A stretch of DNA of 64,000 nt from Pseudomonas sp. CC120222-01a (lineage in GTDB: Bacteria; Pseudomonadota; Gammaproteobacteria; Pseudomonadales; Pseudomonadaceae): NCBI RefSeq assembly GCF_003097235.1, contig NZ_QEQQ01000006.1:124001-188000 (forward strand). The letters are read 5' to 3'. This document shows positions 1 through 8,095 of the stretch, piece after piece (position 1 is the stretch's first letter; every line of letters begins with the position of its first letter). The notes under the pieces were generated by a model that searched no databases, was not told where the DNA came from, and saw only the letters and a program-made list of their open reading frames with translations. The translations under genes and the position numbers were made by a program.

Positions 1-1420
1 TCTCGACACCGTGGTCGACGGCGTTGCGCACCAGGTGCACCAGCGGGTCGGCCAGGGCCTCGACGAGGTTCTTGTCGAGGTCGGTCTCTTCACCGACCAG
101 CTCCAGGTTGATCTCTTTCTTCAGTTGCCGAGCCAGGTCGCGAACCAGGCGCGGGAAGCGCCCGAAGACCTTCTTGATCGGCTGCATGCGGGTCTTCATC
201 ACCGCGGTCTGCAGGTCGGCGGTGACCACGTCGAGGTTGGACACGGCCTTGGACATGGCCTCGTCGCCGCTGTTCAGGCCCAGGCGCACCAGGCGGTTAC
301 GCACCAGCACCAGTTCGCCGACCATGTTCATAATCTCGTCCAGGCGTGCAGTGTCGACACGCACGGTGGTTTCCGCTTCGCTGGCAGGCTTTTCGGCCGC
401 AGGGGCCGGGGTGCGGGCTGGCGCCGGCTTGGCTGCGGCGGGCGCAGCGGCAGCCGGGGCTGCAGCAGGCTTGGCGAGCGGTTTGCTTTCAGCCACGGCC
501 GCAACCGCTGCTGCCACGGCGACCGGCGCTTCGCCAGCAACGGTTTCACCGGTGAACTTGCCCTTGCCGTGCAACTGATCGAGCAACGCTTCGAACTCGT
601 GCTCGGTGATTTCGTCACTGCTGGCGGGCGCGACAGCGCTTTCCACGGCAGCGGCAGCAGCCGGCAAGGCATCGGCCTGGAAGGTGCCCTTGCCATGCAA
701 CTGGTCCAGCAACGACTCGAATTCTTCGTCGGTGATTTCGTCACTCACCGGTGCACTGGCATCGACCACCGCCTCAGTAGCGGCGACTTCAGGCGAGAAT
801 TGACCCTTGCCATGCAACTGGTCGAGCAGTGATTCGAACTCGGCGTCGGTGATGTCATCACCCGAACCGCTCAAGGTCTCGCCCTGCATCTGCGCATCGG
901 CAGCGGCCGCTTCGGCCTTGACTGCGTCGAGCGAGTCGAGCAGCTGTTCGAACTCGGTGTCGGTGATGTCCGCCTCGGCAGCCACAGGCTCCGGTGCAAC
1001 CTCGACCACCGGTGCAGGCGCATCGGCGCTGGCAGGCTCGGCCAGGCGCGACAAGGCCGCCAGCAGCTCCGGGGTGGCCGGGGTCACTTCGCTGCGCTCA
1101 CGCACCTGGCCGAACATGCTGTTGACCGTGTCCAGCGCTTCGAGCACCACGTCCATCAGTTCCGCGTCGACCCGGCGCTCACCTTTGCGCAGGATGTCGA
1201 ACACGTTCTCGGCGATGTGGCAGCACTCCACCAGCTCGTTCAGCTGAAGGAAGCCGGCGCCCCCTTTTACAGTGTGGAAACCGCGAAAGATCGCATTGAG
1301 CAGGTCGGCATCGTCGGGCCGGCTTTCCAGCTCGACCAGTTGCTCGGACAGTTGCTCAAGAATTTCGCCGGCTTCTACCAGGAAATCCTGAAGGATTTCT
1401 TCATCGGCGCCGAAGCTCAT
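1..1420 (-). CDS. cheA: Chemotaxis histidine kinase CheA, N-terminal 473 residues (cut by window edge)
   Basis: CheA autophosphorylates in receptor arrays and passes phosphate to CheY and CheB. The frame opens with ATG at 1420 and has no stop before the window edge. Residues 1-110 are the P1 phosphotransfer domain, with the phosphorylated His at residue 49 inside RGFHTVKGGAGF. A long Ala/Pro/Glu-rich linker (about 125-350) carries four copies of a short motif of the form ITDxEFExLLDQLHGKG (see findings). The dimerisation region then leads into the ATPase domain, and the frame leaves the window in the N box (HLVRNAVDHGVE). The start lies 12 bases past the cheZ stop, so it is the third gene of cheY-cheZ-cheA. 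The C-terminal catalytic and CheW-binding parts are outside the window. Confidence 0.95.
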   Translation of the reverse strand, partial: MSFGADEEILQDFLVEAGEILEQLSEQLVELESRPDDADLLNAIFRGFHTVKGGAGFLQLNELVECCHIAENVFDILRKGERRVDAELMDVVLEALDTVNSMFGQVRERSEVTPATPELLAALSRLAEPASADAPAPVVEVAPEPVAAEADITDTEFEQLLDSLDAVKAEAAAADAQMQGETLSGSGDDITDAEFESLLDQLHGKGQFSPEVAATEAVVDASAPVSDEITDEEFESLLDQLHGKGTFQADALPAAAAAVESAVAPASSDEITEHEFEALLDQLHGKGKFTGETVAGEAPVAVAAAVAAVAESKPLAKPAAAPAAAAPAAAKPAPARTPAPAAEKPASEAETTVRVDTARLDEIMNMVGELVLVRNRLVRLGLNSGDEAMSKAVSNLDVVTADLQTAVMKTRMQPIKKVFGRFPRLVRDLARQLKKEINLELVGEETDLDKNLVEALADPLVHLVRNAVDHGVE

Positions 1421-1432
1421 TAAACGTGCTCC

Positions 1433-2221
1433 TTAAAAACCCAGGCTGGACAGCAGATCGTCGACGTCGTCCTGACCGGACACAACGTCTTCACGCTTAT
1501 CGGCATGAATCTGCGGACCTTCACCCCGAGTCGGATGTTTTTCTTCATCTTTTTCAGCACGCAGCTGCTGGTGGTCGTGTTCGATACCGGCAAAACGGTC
1601 GACCTGACTGGCCATCAGCACGAGCTTGAGCAGATTGCTTTCCACTTCGGTGACCAACGCCGTGACGCGCTTGATCACCTGGCCGGTCAGGTCCTGATAG
1701 TCCTGGGCCAGCAGAATGTCATTGAGGTGGCCGGCGACCTTGCGGTTGCCCTCGGCGCTGTGCGTCAGGAAACTGTCGACGCGCTTGACCAGCTCGCGAA
1801 ACTCCGGCGCTGCGACTTCGCGGCGCATGAAGCGCTGCCAGTCGACGCTCAGGCTTTGTGCCTCGGCCGACAGGTCGTTGAGCACCGGGGTGCTCTCCTC
1901 CACCAGGTCCATGGTGCGGTTGGCGGCACCCTCGGTGAGCTTGACCACGTAGGACAGGCGCTCGGTGGCATCGGTAATCTGCGAGACTTCCTCGGCCTGC
2001 GGCATGCGCGGGTCGATCTGGAAGCTGACGATCGCGCTGTGCAGCTCACGCGTGAGCTTGCCGACTTCCTGGTACAGGCCACGGTCGCGGGTCTGGTTGA
2101 GCTGATGGATCAGCTGCACCGCCTCGCCGAAACGCCCCCGTTCCAGGCTCTCGACCAGCTCCTGGGCATGTTTCTTCAGGGTCGATTCGAACTCCCCCAA
2201 AGACGTCTGTGTTGATTCCAT
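1433..2221 (-). CDS. cheZ: CheY-phosphate phosphatase CheZ
   Basis: CheZ removes phosphate from CheY-P and so ends the motor-switching signal. The protein has 262 residues, usual for the Pseudomonas family. It is mostly long amphipathic helices, as expected for the CheZ four-helix dimer. The diagnostic active-site stretch LAQDYQDLTGQVIKR is present; its Asp and Gln correspond to the residues CheZ inserts into the CheY active site. The C terminus ends in DDVDDLLSSLGF, which matches the short CheY-binding tail of CheZ proteins. It lies between cheY (18-base gap) and cheA (11-base gap) in one operon. Confidence 0.95.
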   Translation of the reverse strand: MESTQTSLGEFESTLKKHAQELVESLERGRFGEAVQLIHQLNQTRDRGLYQEVGKLTRELHSAIVSFQIDPRMPQAEEVSQITDATERLSYVVKLTEGAANRTMDLVEESTPVLNDLSAEAQSLSVDWQRFMRREVAAPEFRELVKRVDSFLTHSAEGNRKVAGHLNDILLAQDYQDLTGQVIKRVTALVTEVESNLLKLVLMASQVDRFAGIEHDHQQLRAEKDEEKHPTRGEGPQIHADKREDVVSGQDDVDDLLSSLGF

Positions 2222-2239
2222 GGCGCCCCCTGACGTGAC

Positions 2240-2614
2240 TCAGCCGTTGACGCGTTCGAAGATCTTCTCGATCTTTTCTTTGAGCACCTGGGCGGTGAAC
2301 GGCTTGACCACGTAACCATTGACGCCGGCCTGGGCCGCTTCGATGATCTGGTCGCGCTTGGCTTCGGCGGTCACCATCAGTACCGGCATGGTTTTCAGGC
2401 GGTCGTGGGCGCGCACCTTGCGCAGCAGGTCGATACCGGACATGCCCGGCATGTTCCAGTCGGTCACCAGGAAGTCGTAATGGCCGCTTTCGAGCATCGG
2501 CAGCGCGGTGGTGCCGTCGTCGGCTTCATCGGTGTTGGTGAAGCCCAGGTCACGCAACAGGTTCTTGATGATCCGCCGCATCGTCGAAAAGTCGTCAACG
2601 ATGAGGATTTTCAT
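2240..2614 (-). CDS. cheY: Chemotaxis response regulator CheY
   Basis: This is a single-domain receiver of 124 residues that binds FliM when phosphorylated. The acidic pocket Asp7/Asp8, the phospho-acceptor Asp52 (VTDWNMPG) and the conserved Lys of VKPFTA are visible. I chose the ATG at 2614 because it gives the family's usual MKILIVDDFSTMRR start. The strong GGAGG at 2632-2636 sits about 17 bases from this ATG, which is long. A TTG at 2626 has better spacing and would add four residues, so the exact start is uncertain. A 121-base gap separates it from fliA, so it may have its own promoter, but I saw no clear sigma-28 or sigma-54 match there. Confidence 0.96.
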   Translation of the reverse strand: MKILIVDDFSTMRRIIKNLLRDLGFTNTDEADDGTTALPMLESGHYDFLVTDWNMPGMSGIDLLRKVRAHDRLKTMPVLMVTAEAKRDQIIEAAQAGVNGYVVKPFTAQVLKEKIEKIFERVNG

Positions 2615-2735
2615 GTCTTTGTTCAAGTAGACCTCCAAGCAGTCTCAAACGCGCTCGGCCCCGAGCACGCGTATTCATTCAATTCGGTGCAACTATGGAA
2701 AACGCACGTGGAAAACGACTGCAACGACCCCGGGC

Positions 2736-3476
2736 TCAACGCGCCCGCCATTCCCCCAGGCGGCTGCGCAGGCGCGCGGCACACTGGCTGTGCAACTGGC
2801 TGACACGCGATTCGCTGACCCCCAGCACCTCACCGATTTCCTTGAGGTTCAGCTCTTCGTCGTAGTACAGCGCCAGCACCAGGCGCTCACGCTCCGGCAG
2901 GTTGGCGATCGCATCGGTCAGGGCAGCCTGGAAGCGCTCGTCTTCCAGATCGCGCGACGGCTCGATCTGGCCACTGGCGCCGTCCTCGTGCAGCCCTTCG
3001 TGCTCGCCGTCCTGCAACAGGTCGTCGAAACTGAACAGGCGGCTCCCCAAGGTATCGTTCAAGATCCCGTAGTAATCATCGAGACTCAACTGGAGTTCGG
3101 CAGCAACTTCATGATCTTTAGCGTCGCGGCCAGTTCTTGCTTCCACGGCGCGCATCGCGTCACTGACCATGCGCGTATTGCGGTGCACCGAACGCGGTGC
3201 CCAATCGCCCTTGCGGACCTCGTCGAGCATCGCCCCGCGGATGCGGATGCCGGCGTAGGTCTCGAAGCTGGCACCCTTGCTGGCGTCGTACTTGTTGGCC
3301 ACTTCCAGCAGGCCGATCATGCCGGCCTGGATCAGGTCTTCGACCTGGACGTTGGCCGGCAGGCGTGCCAGCAGGTGGTAAGCGATGCGCTTGACCAGCG
3401 GCGCGTAGCGTTCCACCAGTTCGAACTGGGCATCTTTCGACGCCTTGCTGTACATCTTGAAGCCGTTCGCGCTCAT
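2736..3476 (-). CDS. fliA: Flagellar sigma factor FliA (sigma-28)
   Basis: FliA directs RNA polymerase to late flagellar genes such as flagellin and is held inactive by FlgM. The 246-residue protein shows the sigma-70 family order: region 2 (PLVKRIAYHLLARLP, then QVEDLIQAGMIGLLEV), the YAGIRIRGAMLDEVRKGDW segment typical of FliA, and region 4 with a helix-turn-helix (LNLKEIGEVLGVSESRVSQLH). Its start overlaps the fleN stop by four bases (ATGA), so translation of the two is probably coupled. Two sites in this window match its promoter pattern (upstream of fliC and fliS). Confidence 0.97.
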   Translation of the reverse strand: MSANGFKMYSKASKDAQFELVERYAPLVKRIAYHLLARLPANVQVEDLIQAGMIGLLEVANKYDASKGASFETYAGIRIRGAMLDEVRKGDWAPRSVHRNTRMVSDAMRAVEARTGRDAKDHEVAAELQLSLDDYYGILNDTLGSRLFSFDDLLQDGEHEGLHEDGASGQIEPSRDLEDERFQAALTDAIANLPERERLVLALYYDEELNLKEIGEVLGVSESRVSQLHSQCAARLRSRLGEWRAR

Positions 3477-4306
3477 AACACCGGCCCTGCGCTGGTGGGT
3501 TGCACCAGGCGCTCGACGAAGAACTCAAGGTGCCCGCGCGGGTTGGCTGGCAGCGGCCAGCTGTCGACCTTCTGCGCGATGGCCTTGAAGGCCAGGGCGC
3601 ACTTGGAGCGCGGGAAGGCCTCGTACACCGCACGCTGCTTCTGCACCGCCTTGCGCACGCTCTCGTCGTACGGCACGGCGCCGACGTATTGCAGGGCGAC
3701 GTCCAGGAAGCGGTCGGTGACCTTGGTCAGCTTGGCGAACAGGTTGCGCCCTTCCTGCGGGCTCTGCGCCATGTTGGCCAGCACGCGGAAACGGTTCATG
3801 CCGTAGTCGCGGTTGAGCAGCTTGATCAGCGCGTAGGCGTCGGTGATCGAGGTCGGCTCGTCGCACACCACCAGCAGCACTTCCTGGGCGGCGCGAACAA
3901 AGCTGACTACCGAGTCACCAATACCCGCAGCGGTGTCGATCACCAGCACGTCGAGGTTGTCGCCGATCTCGCTGAAGGCCTGGATCAGCCCGGCATGCTG
4001 GGCCGGGGCCAGGTGCACCATGCTCTGGGTACCGGAGGCGGCCGGCACGATGCGCACACCGCCAGGCCCCTGCAACAGCACGTCACGCAGCTCGCAGCGG
4101 CCCTCGATGACATCGGCCAAGGTGCGTTTCGGGGTGAGGCCCAGCAATACGTCGACATTGGCCAGGCCGAGGTCGGCGTCCAGCAGCATCACCCGGCGGC
4201 CGAGCTCGGCCAAGGCCAGTGACAGGTTCACTGAAACGTTAGTCTTGCCGACGCCACCTTTGCCACCGGTTACGGCGATCACCTGTACGGGATGCATGCT
4301 ACCCAT
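3473..4306 (-). CDS. fleN: Flagellar number regulator FleN (FlhG/MinD family ATPase)
   Basis: FleN limits flagella to the correct number by antagonising FleQ. The 277-residue protein has the MinD/ParA deviant Walker A at residues 14-22 (GGKGGVGKT), the switch region LLDADLGLANVD and the VIDTAAGIGD Walker B stretch. The second Met (residue 4) is an alternative start. It lies between flhF and fliA. A 93-base gap before it contains a short hairpin (CGTGC-GTT-GCACG), but I could not name a promoter there. Confidence 0.96.
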   Translation of the reverse strand: MGSMHPVQVIAVTGGKGGVGKTNVSVNLSLALAELGRRVMLLDADLGLANVDVLLGLTPKRTLADVIEGRCELRDVLLQGPGGVRIVPAASGTQSMVHLAPAQHAGLIQAFSEIGDNLDVLVIDTAAGIGDSVVSFVRAAQEVLLVVCDEPTSITDAYALIKLLNRDYGMNRFRVLANMAQSPQEGRNLFAKLTKVTDRFLDVALQYVGAVPYDESVRKAVQKQRAVYEAFPRSKCALAFKAIAQKVDSWPLPANPRGHLEFFVERLVQPTSAGPVL

Positions 4307-4399
4307 GTTCGTTGTTTACCTTGTCTCGCTTGGACCCAGACCACGTGCAACGCACGACAGCCGGCTCCGGAATGTAGGTACTTTGCATACGCTTGCCCC

Positions 4400-5707
4400 T
4401 CAACCCGCACGTCGCGGATTGTGGTAGAGATCAGCGAACATGTCGGCCATCGCCTCTTCGCTGGGCTCGTCCTGCAACTGCACGTTGACTGCGCGGGTCA
4501 CCAGCTGGTGCGGGCGCGGCAGGTGCAGGTCGTCGGGAATGCGCGGGCCATCGGTGAGGTAGGCCACGGGCAGTTCATGACTGATGGCCAGGCTCAGCAC
4601 ATCGCCGAGGCTCGCCGTTTCATCGAGTTTGGTCAGGATGCAGCCGGCCAGGCCACAGCGCTTGTAGCTGTGGTAGGCAGCAGTCAGCACCTGCTTCTGG
4701 CTGGTGGTGGCCAACACCAGGTAGTTCTTCGCGGCGATGCCGCGCCCGGCCAGGGTTTCCAGTTGCATGCGCAGGGCCGGGTCACTGGCCTGCAGGCCGG
4801 CGGTATCGATCAGCACCACGCGCTTGCGCAGCAGTGGCTCCAGCGCCGCAGCCAGCGACTGGCCCGGATCGACGTAGGTCACCGGCACGTTGAGGATGCG
4901 GCCCAAGGTCTTGAGCTGCTCCTGGGCACCGATGCGGAAACTGTCCATGCTCACCAGGGCCAGGTTCTGCGGGCCGTACTTGAGCACATAGCGTGCCGCC
5001 AGCTTGGCCAGGGTGGTGGTCTTGCCCATGCCGGCCGGGCCGACCATGGCGATCACCCCGCCGTCTTCGATCGGCTCGACCTGGGGCACTTCGATCATCC
5101 GCGCCAGGTGCGCCAGCAGCATGCGCCAAGCCTGGCGCGGCTCTTCGATCTCATTCGTGAGGTCGAGCAGCTCGCGGGCGATCGGGCCGGACAGGCCGAT
5201 GCGCTGGAGGCGCCGCCAGAGGTTGGCCTGGGCCGGCTTGCTGCCCTGCAGCTGGTTCCAGGCCAGAGAGCCGAGCTGCACTTCGAGCAGCTCACGCAGG
5301 CCCGACAGCTCCGAACGCATGGCGTCGAACAGGCGCGGGTCGACGGCCGGCTGCGCCAGCGCAGGCGCCGGGGCCGGCGCATTGACGTGCGGCTCGATCA
5401 ATGGTTCGGCGGCGGTCAACGACTGGCCGGCAAACAATTGGCGGTTGCCTTCGCTGGCCTCGGTGCGGTTGTCCAGCTCGGCCTGGGCAGTGGCGATGCG
5501 CGACTGGGTCTTGCGCAGCTCTTCTTCCAGTTCGGCGTTGGGCACGCGCGGGGCCAGCGCGGACAGCTTGTAGTCCAGCGCGGCGGTCAGTTCGACACCA
5601 CCAGCGATGCGGCGGTTGCCGATGATGGCGGCATCGGAACCCAGTTCATCACGAACCAGCTTCATGGCCTGACGCATATCGGCGGCGAAAAAACGCTTGA
5701 CTTGCAT
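4400..5707 (-). CDS. flhF: Flagellar placement GTPase FlhF (SRP family)
   Basis: FlhF is the SRP-type GTPase that marks the pole where the flagellum is built. The 435-residue protein begins with MQVKRFFAADMRQAMKLVRDE, the typical FlhF N terminus that is rich in basic residues. A variable linker (about 60-130) follows, then the NG GTPase domain with P loop GPAGMGKTTT at about 223-232, the VDPGQSL stretch, the LIDTAGLQ motif and ILTKLDE. It starts 11 bases after flhA and belongs to the same transcription unit. Confidence 0.97.
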   Translation of the reverse strand: MQVKRFFAADMRQAMKLVRDELGSDAAIIGNRRIAGGVELTAALDYKLSALAPRVPNAELEEELRKTQSRIATAQAELDNRTEASEGNRQLFAGQSLTAAEPLIEPHVNAPAPAPALAQPAVDPRLFDAMRSELSGLRELLEVQLGSLAWNQLQGSKPAQANLWRRLQRIGLSGPIARELLDLTNEIEEPRQAWRMLLAHLARMIEVPQVEPIEDGGVIAMVGPAGMGKTTTLAKLAARYVLKYGPQNLALVSMDSFRIGAQEQLKTLGRILNVPVTYVDPGQSLAAALEPLLRKRVVLIDTAGLQASDPALRMQLETLAGRGIAAKNYLVLATTSQKQVLTAAYHSYKRCGLAGCILTKLDETASLGDVLSLAISHELPVAYLTDGPRIPDDLHLPRPHQLVTRAVNVQLQDEPSEEAMADMFADLYHNPRRAG

Positions 5708-5718
5708 AACCCACTACC

Positions 5719-7848
5719 TCAGCCGTTGGGGCCCACTGTGGCAACGATGGTGACTTGCTTGTTATCCGGTATTTCCTGATACGCCAGAACATGCAAATTC
5801 GGTACAGCCAGGCGGCCGAAGCGCGACAGCATGGCACGGATCGGGCCAGCCACCAGGAGAATGGCCGGTTGGCCTTGCATCTCTTGGCGCTGGCAAGCGT
5901 CGATCAGCGAACGCTGCAGCTTTTCGGCCATGCTCGGCTCCAGAAGAACACCGTCTTCCTGACCTTGCCCGGCCCTTTGCAAACTATTGAGCAAGATCTG
6001 TTCCAACCTTGGCTCAAGGGTGATCACAGGCAGCTCGGACTCAACGCCGACAATGCTTTGGACGATGGCACGACACAATCCGACGCGCACTGCCGCCACC
6101 AGCGCGGCGGTATCTTGACTCTTGCTGGCATTGTTGGCGATGGCCTCGGCAATACTGCGGATGTCACGCACCGGCACTTGCTCGGACAACAATGCCTGCA
6201 GGACCTTGAGCAGCCCCGACAAGGAAATGACACCGGGCACCAGCTCTTCTGCAAGTTTAGGCGATGCCTTGGACAACACCTGCAACAGCTGCTGGACCTC
6301 TTCATGGCCGATCAGCTCGTGGCAGTGCTTCTGCAGGATCTGGTTGAGGTGGGTGGCAACCACGGTACTGGCGTCGACCACGGTGTAACCCAGCGACTGT
6401 GCCTGGGCGCGCTGGCCGACGTCGATCCACACGGCCTCCAGGCCGAATGCCGGGTCGCGCGCAGCGATACCGTTGAGGACACCGAACACCTGGCCCGGGT
6501 TGATCGCAAGCTCACGGTCCGGGTAGATATCGGCCTCGGCGAGAATCACGCCCATCAGCGTCAGGCGGTAGGCGCTGGGTTGCAGATCGAGGTTGTCGCG
6601 GATATGCACGGTCGGCATGAGGAAGCCCAGGTCCTGGGACAGTTTCTTGCGCACTCCCTTGATCCGCGCCAGCAGCTGGCCACCCTGGTTGCGGTCGACC
6701 AGTGGAATCAGGCGGTAGCCGACTTCCAGGCCGATCATGTCGATTGGCGTGACGTCGTCCCAACCCAGCTCCTTGGTCTCCATTGCGCGCTGTGGTGACG
6801 GCAGCAGGTCCTGCTGGCGCTGCGCTTCCTTCTGCGCCTCGACCTTGACCTTTTGCTGCTTCTTCCACACCAGGTAGGCACCACCCCCGGCCAGCAGGCC
6901 AAGGCTGAGGAAGGCCATGTGCGGCATGCCCGGCACCAGGCCCATGATGATCATCAGCGCGGCAGACACACCCAGTGCCTTGGGCGAGTCGAACATCTGG
7001 CGGTTGATCAGCTTGCCCATGTCTTCGGAACCCGAGGCACGGGTGACCATGATCGCGGCAGCGGTGGACAGCAGCAGGGATGGCAATTGCGCCACCAAAC
7101 CGTCACCGATGGTGAGCAAGGCGTAGACCTTGCCCGCATCGCTGAACGACATGTTGTGTTGCAGCATCCCGATGAGCATGCCGCCGATCAGGTTGATGAA
7201 GAGGATCAGCAGGCCGGCGATGGCGTCACCGCGGACGAACTTGCTGGCACCGTCCATCGAACCGTAGAACTCTGCCTCCTGGGCGACCTCGGCGCGGCGC
7301 GCCTTGGCCTGGGCCTGGTCGATCAGGCCAGCGTTGAGGTCGGCGTCGATGGCCATCTGCTTGCCGGGCATGGCGTCGAGGGTGAAGCGCGCGCTCACCT
7401 CGGAAATACGCCCGGCACCTTTGGTGACCACCACGAAGTTGATGATCATGAGGATGGCGAACACCACCGCACCGACGACGTAATTGCCGCCGATCACCAC
7501 CTCACCGAAGGCCTGGATCACTTTACCGGCAGCGCCATGACCTTCCTGGCCATGGAGCATGACCACCCGCGTGGAGGCCACGTTCAACGCCAGGCGCAGC
7601 AAGGTCGCCACCAGCAGGATGGTCGGGAACGCGGCGAAGTCCAGCGGGCGCAGGGCATACACGCAGACCAGCAGGACCACGATCGACAGGGCGATGTTGA
7701 AGGTGAAGAACACGTCGAGCAGGAACGGCGGTATCGGCAACATCATCATTGCCAACATCACCAGCAGCAGCAGCGGCACGCCCAGGTTGCCCCGGCCGAG
7801 CCCGGCCAGGTTGTTGCGGGCGTTGCTGATTAACTGAGTGCGATCCAC
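5719..7848 (-). CDS. flhA: Flagellar export gate protein FlhA
   Basis: FlhA is the large membrane component of the flagellar type III export gate. I place the start at GTG 7848, giving 709 residues beginning M-D-R-T-Q; an AGAGGA ribosome site sits five bases upstream. The open frame extends further, but the added residues do not look like FlhA. The N-terminal half has several hydrophobic membrane segments (LLLLVMLAMMMLPIPPFLL and others). The FHIPEP-family cytoplasmic loop shows GRISEVSARFTLDAMPGKQ, and the C-terminal half is the cytosolic substrate-docking domain. It is preceded by a sigma-54 promoter at 7904-7919 and by a REP pair that separates it from flhB. Confidence 0.97.
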   Translation of the reverse strand: MDRTQLISNARNNLAGLGRGNLGVPLLLLVMLAMMMLPIPPFLLDVFFTFNIALSIVVLLVCVYALRPLDFAAFPTILLVATLLRLALNVASTRVVMLHGQEGHGAAGKVIQAFGEVVIGGNYVVGAVVFAILMIINFVVVTKGAGRISEVSARFTLDAMPGKQMAIDADLNAGLIDQAQAKARRAEVAQEAEFYGSMDGASKFVRGDAIAGLLILFINLIGGMLIGMLQHNMSFSDAGKVYALLTIGDGLVAQLPSLLLSTAAAIMVTRASGSEDMGKLINRQMFDSPKALGVSAALMIIMGLVPGMPHMAFLSLGLLAGGGAYLVWKKQQKVKVEAQKEAQRQQDLLPSPQRAMETKELGWDDVTPIDMIGLEVGYRLIPLVDRNQGGQLLARIKGVRKKLSQDLGFLMPTVHIRDNLDLQPSAYRLTLMGVILAEADIYPDRELAINPGQVFGVLNGIAARDPAFGLEAVWIDVGQRAQAQSLGYTVVDASTVVATHLNQILQKHCHELIGHEEVQQLLQVLSKASPKLAEELVPGVISLSGLLKVLQALLSEQVPVRDIRSIAEAIANNASKSQDTAALVAAVRVGLCRAIVQSIVGVESELPVITLEPRLEQILLNSLQRAGQGQEDGVLLEPSMAEKLQRSLIDACQRQEMQGQPAILLVAGPIRAMLSRFGRLAVPNLHVLAYQEIPDNKQVTIVATVGPNG

Positions 7849-7903
7849 CGCGAGTCCTCTTGATGCAAAACTTTGACGCCCAAGGGGCGCTTGGGCGTGG
7901 CTT

Positions 7904-7919
7904 TGCAAGAAGCCTTCCA
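7904..7919 (-). promoter_or_regulatory. Sigma-54 promoter for flhA-flhF-fleN-fliA
   Basis: The minus strand reads TGGAAGGCTTCTTGCA. GG and GC are exactly ten bases apart, as in the consensus TGGCACG-N4-TTGCW. The expected start site is about 45 bases from the flhA GTG. FleQ-dependent expression is inferred from the family; no FleQ site was identified. Confidence 0.75.
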
Positions 7920-7958
7920 ACTTTGTCTGGCAGGGGATCTAACTTTCTGCGCGAACCT

Positions 7959-8076
7959 TGTGGGAGCGGCCTTGTGTCGCGAAAGGGGTGCGCAGCGCCC
8001 CCAGGATCTCGGCGTTGCCGCATAAATTGCCGGGACTGCTTCGCAGTCCTTTCGCGACGCAAGGCCGCTCCCACAA
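7959..8076. repeat. REP palindrome pair between flhB and flhA
   Basis: Two inverted copies of the GGAGCGGCCTTGTGTCGCGAA-type REP (7959-7987 and about 8034-8076) face each other around a 45-base spacer. Each copy also ends in its own small hairpin, for example GGACTGC-TTC-GCAGTCC. The pair lies just downstream of the flhB stop, so it may end or protect that transcript. Confidence 0.85.
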
Positions 8077-8095
8077 AGACCGTGCCAGGCTGGAA

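Noticed and set aside
558..977. Repeats in cheA as a CRISPR or DNA-level repeat array.
   Set aside because: The units are in frame, vary at codon third positions and lie inside a coding region; they are protein motifs.
2650..2675. GCTCGG-GG-CCGAGC hairpin between fliA and cheY as a terminator.
   Set aside because: The loop is too small for a stable hairpin and no T run follows.
4292..5779. Long open frame of about 495 codons on the plus strand.
   Set aside because: It lies opposite flhF, which has a full SRP GTPase domain; the plus-strand translation is low complexity.
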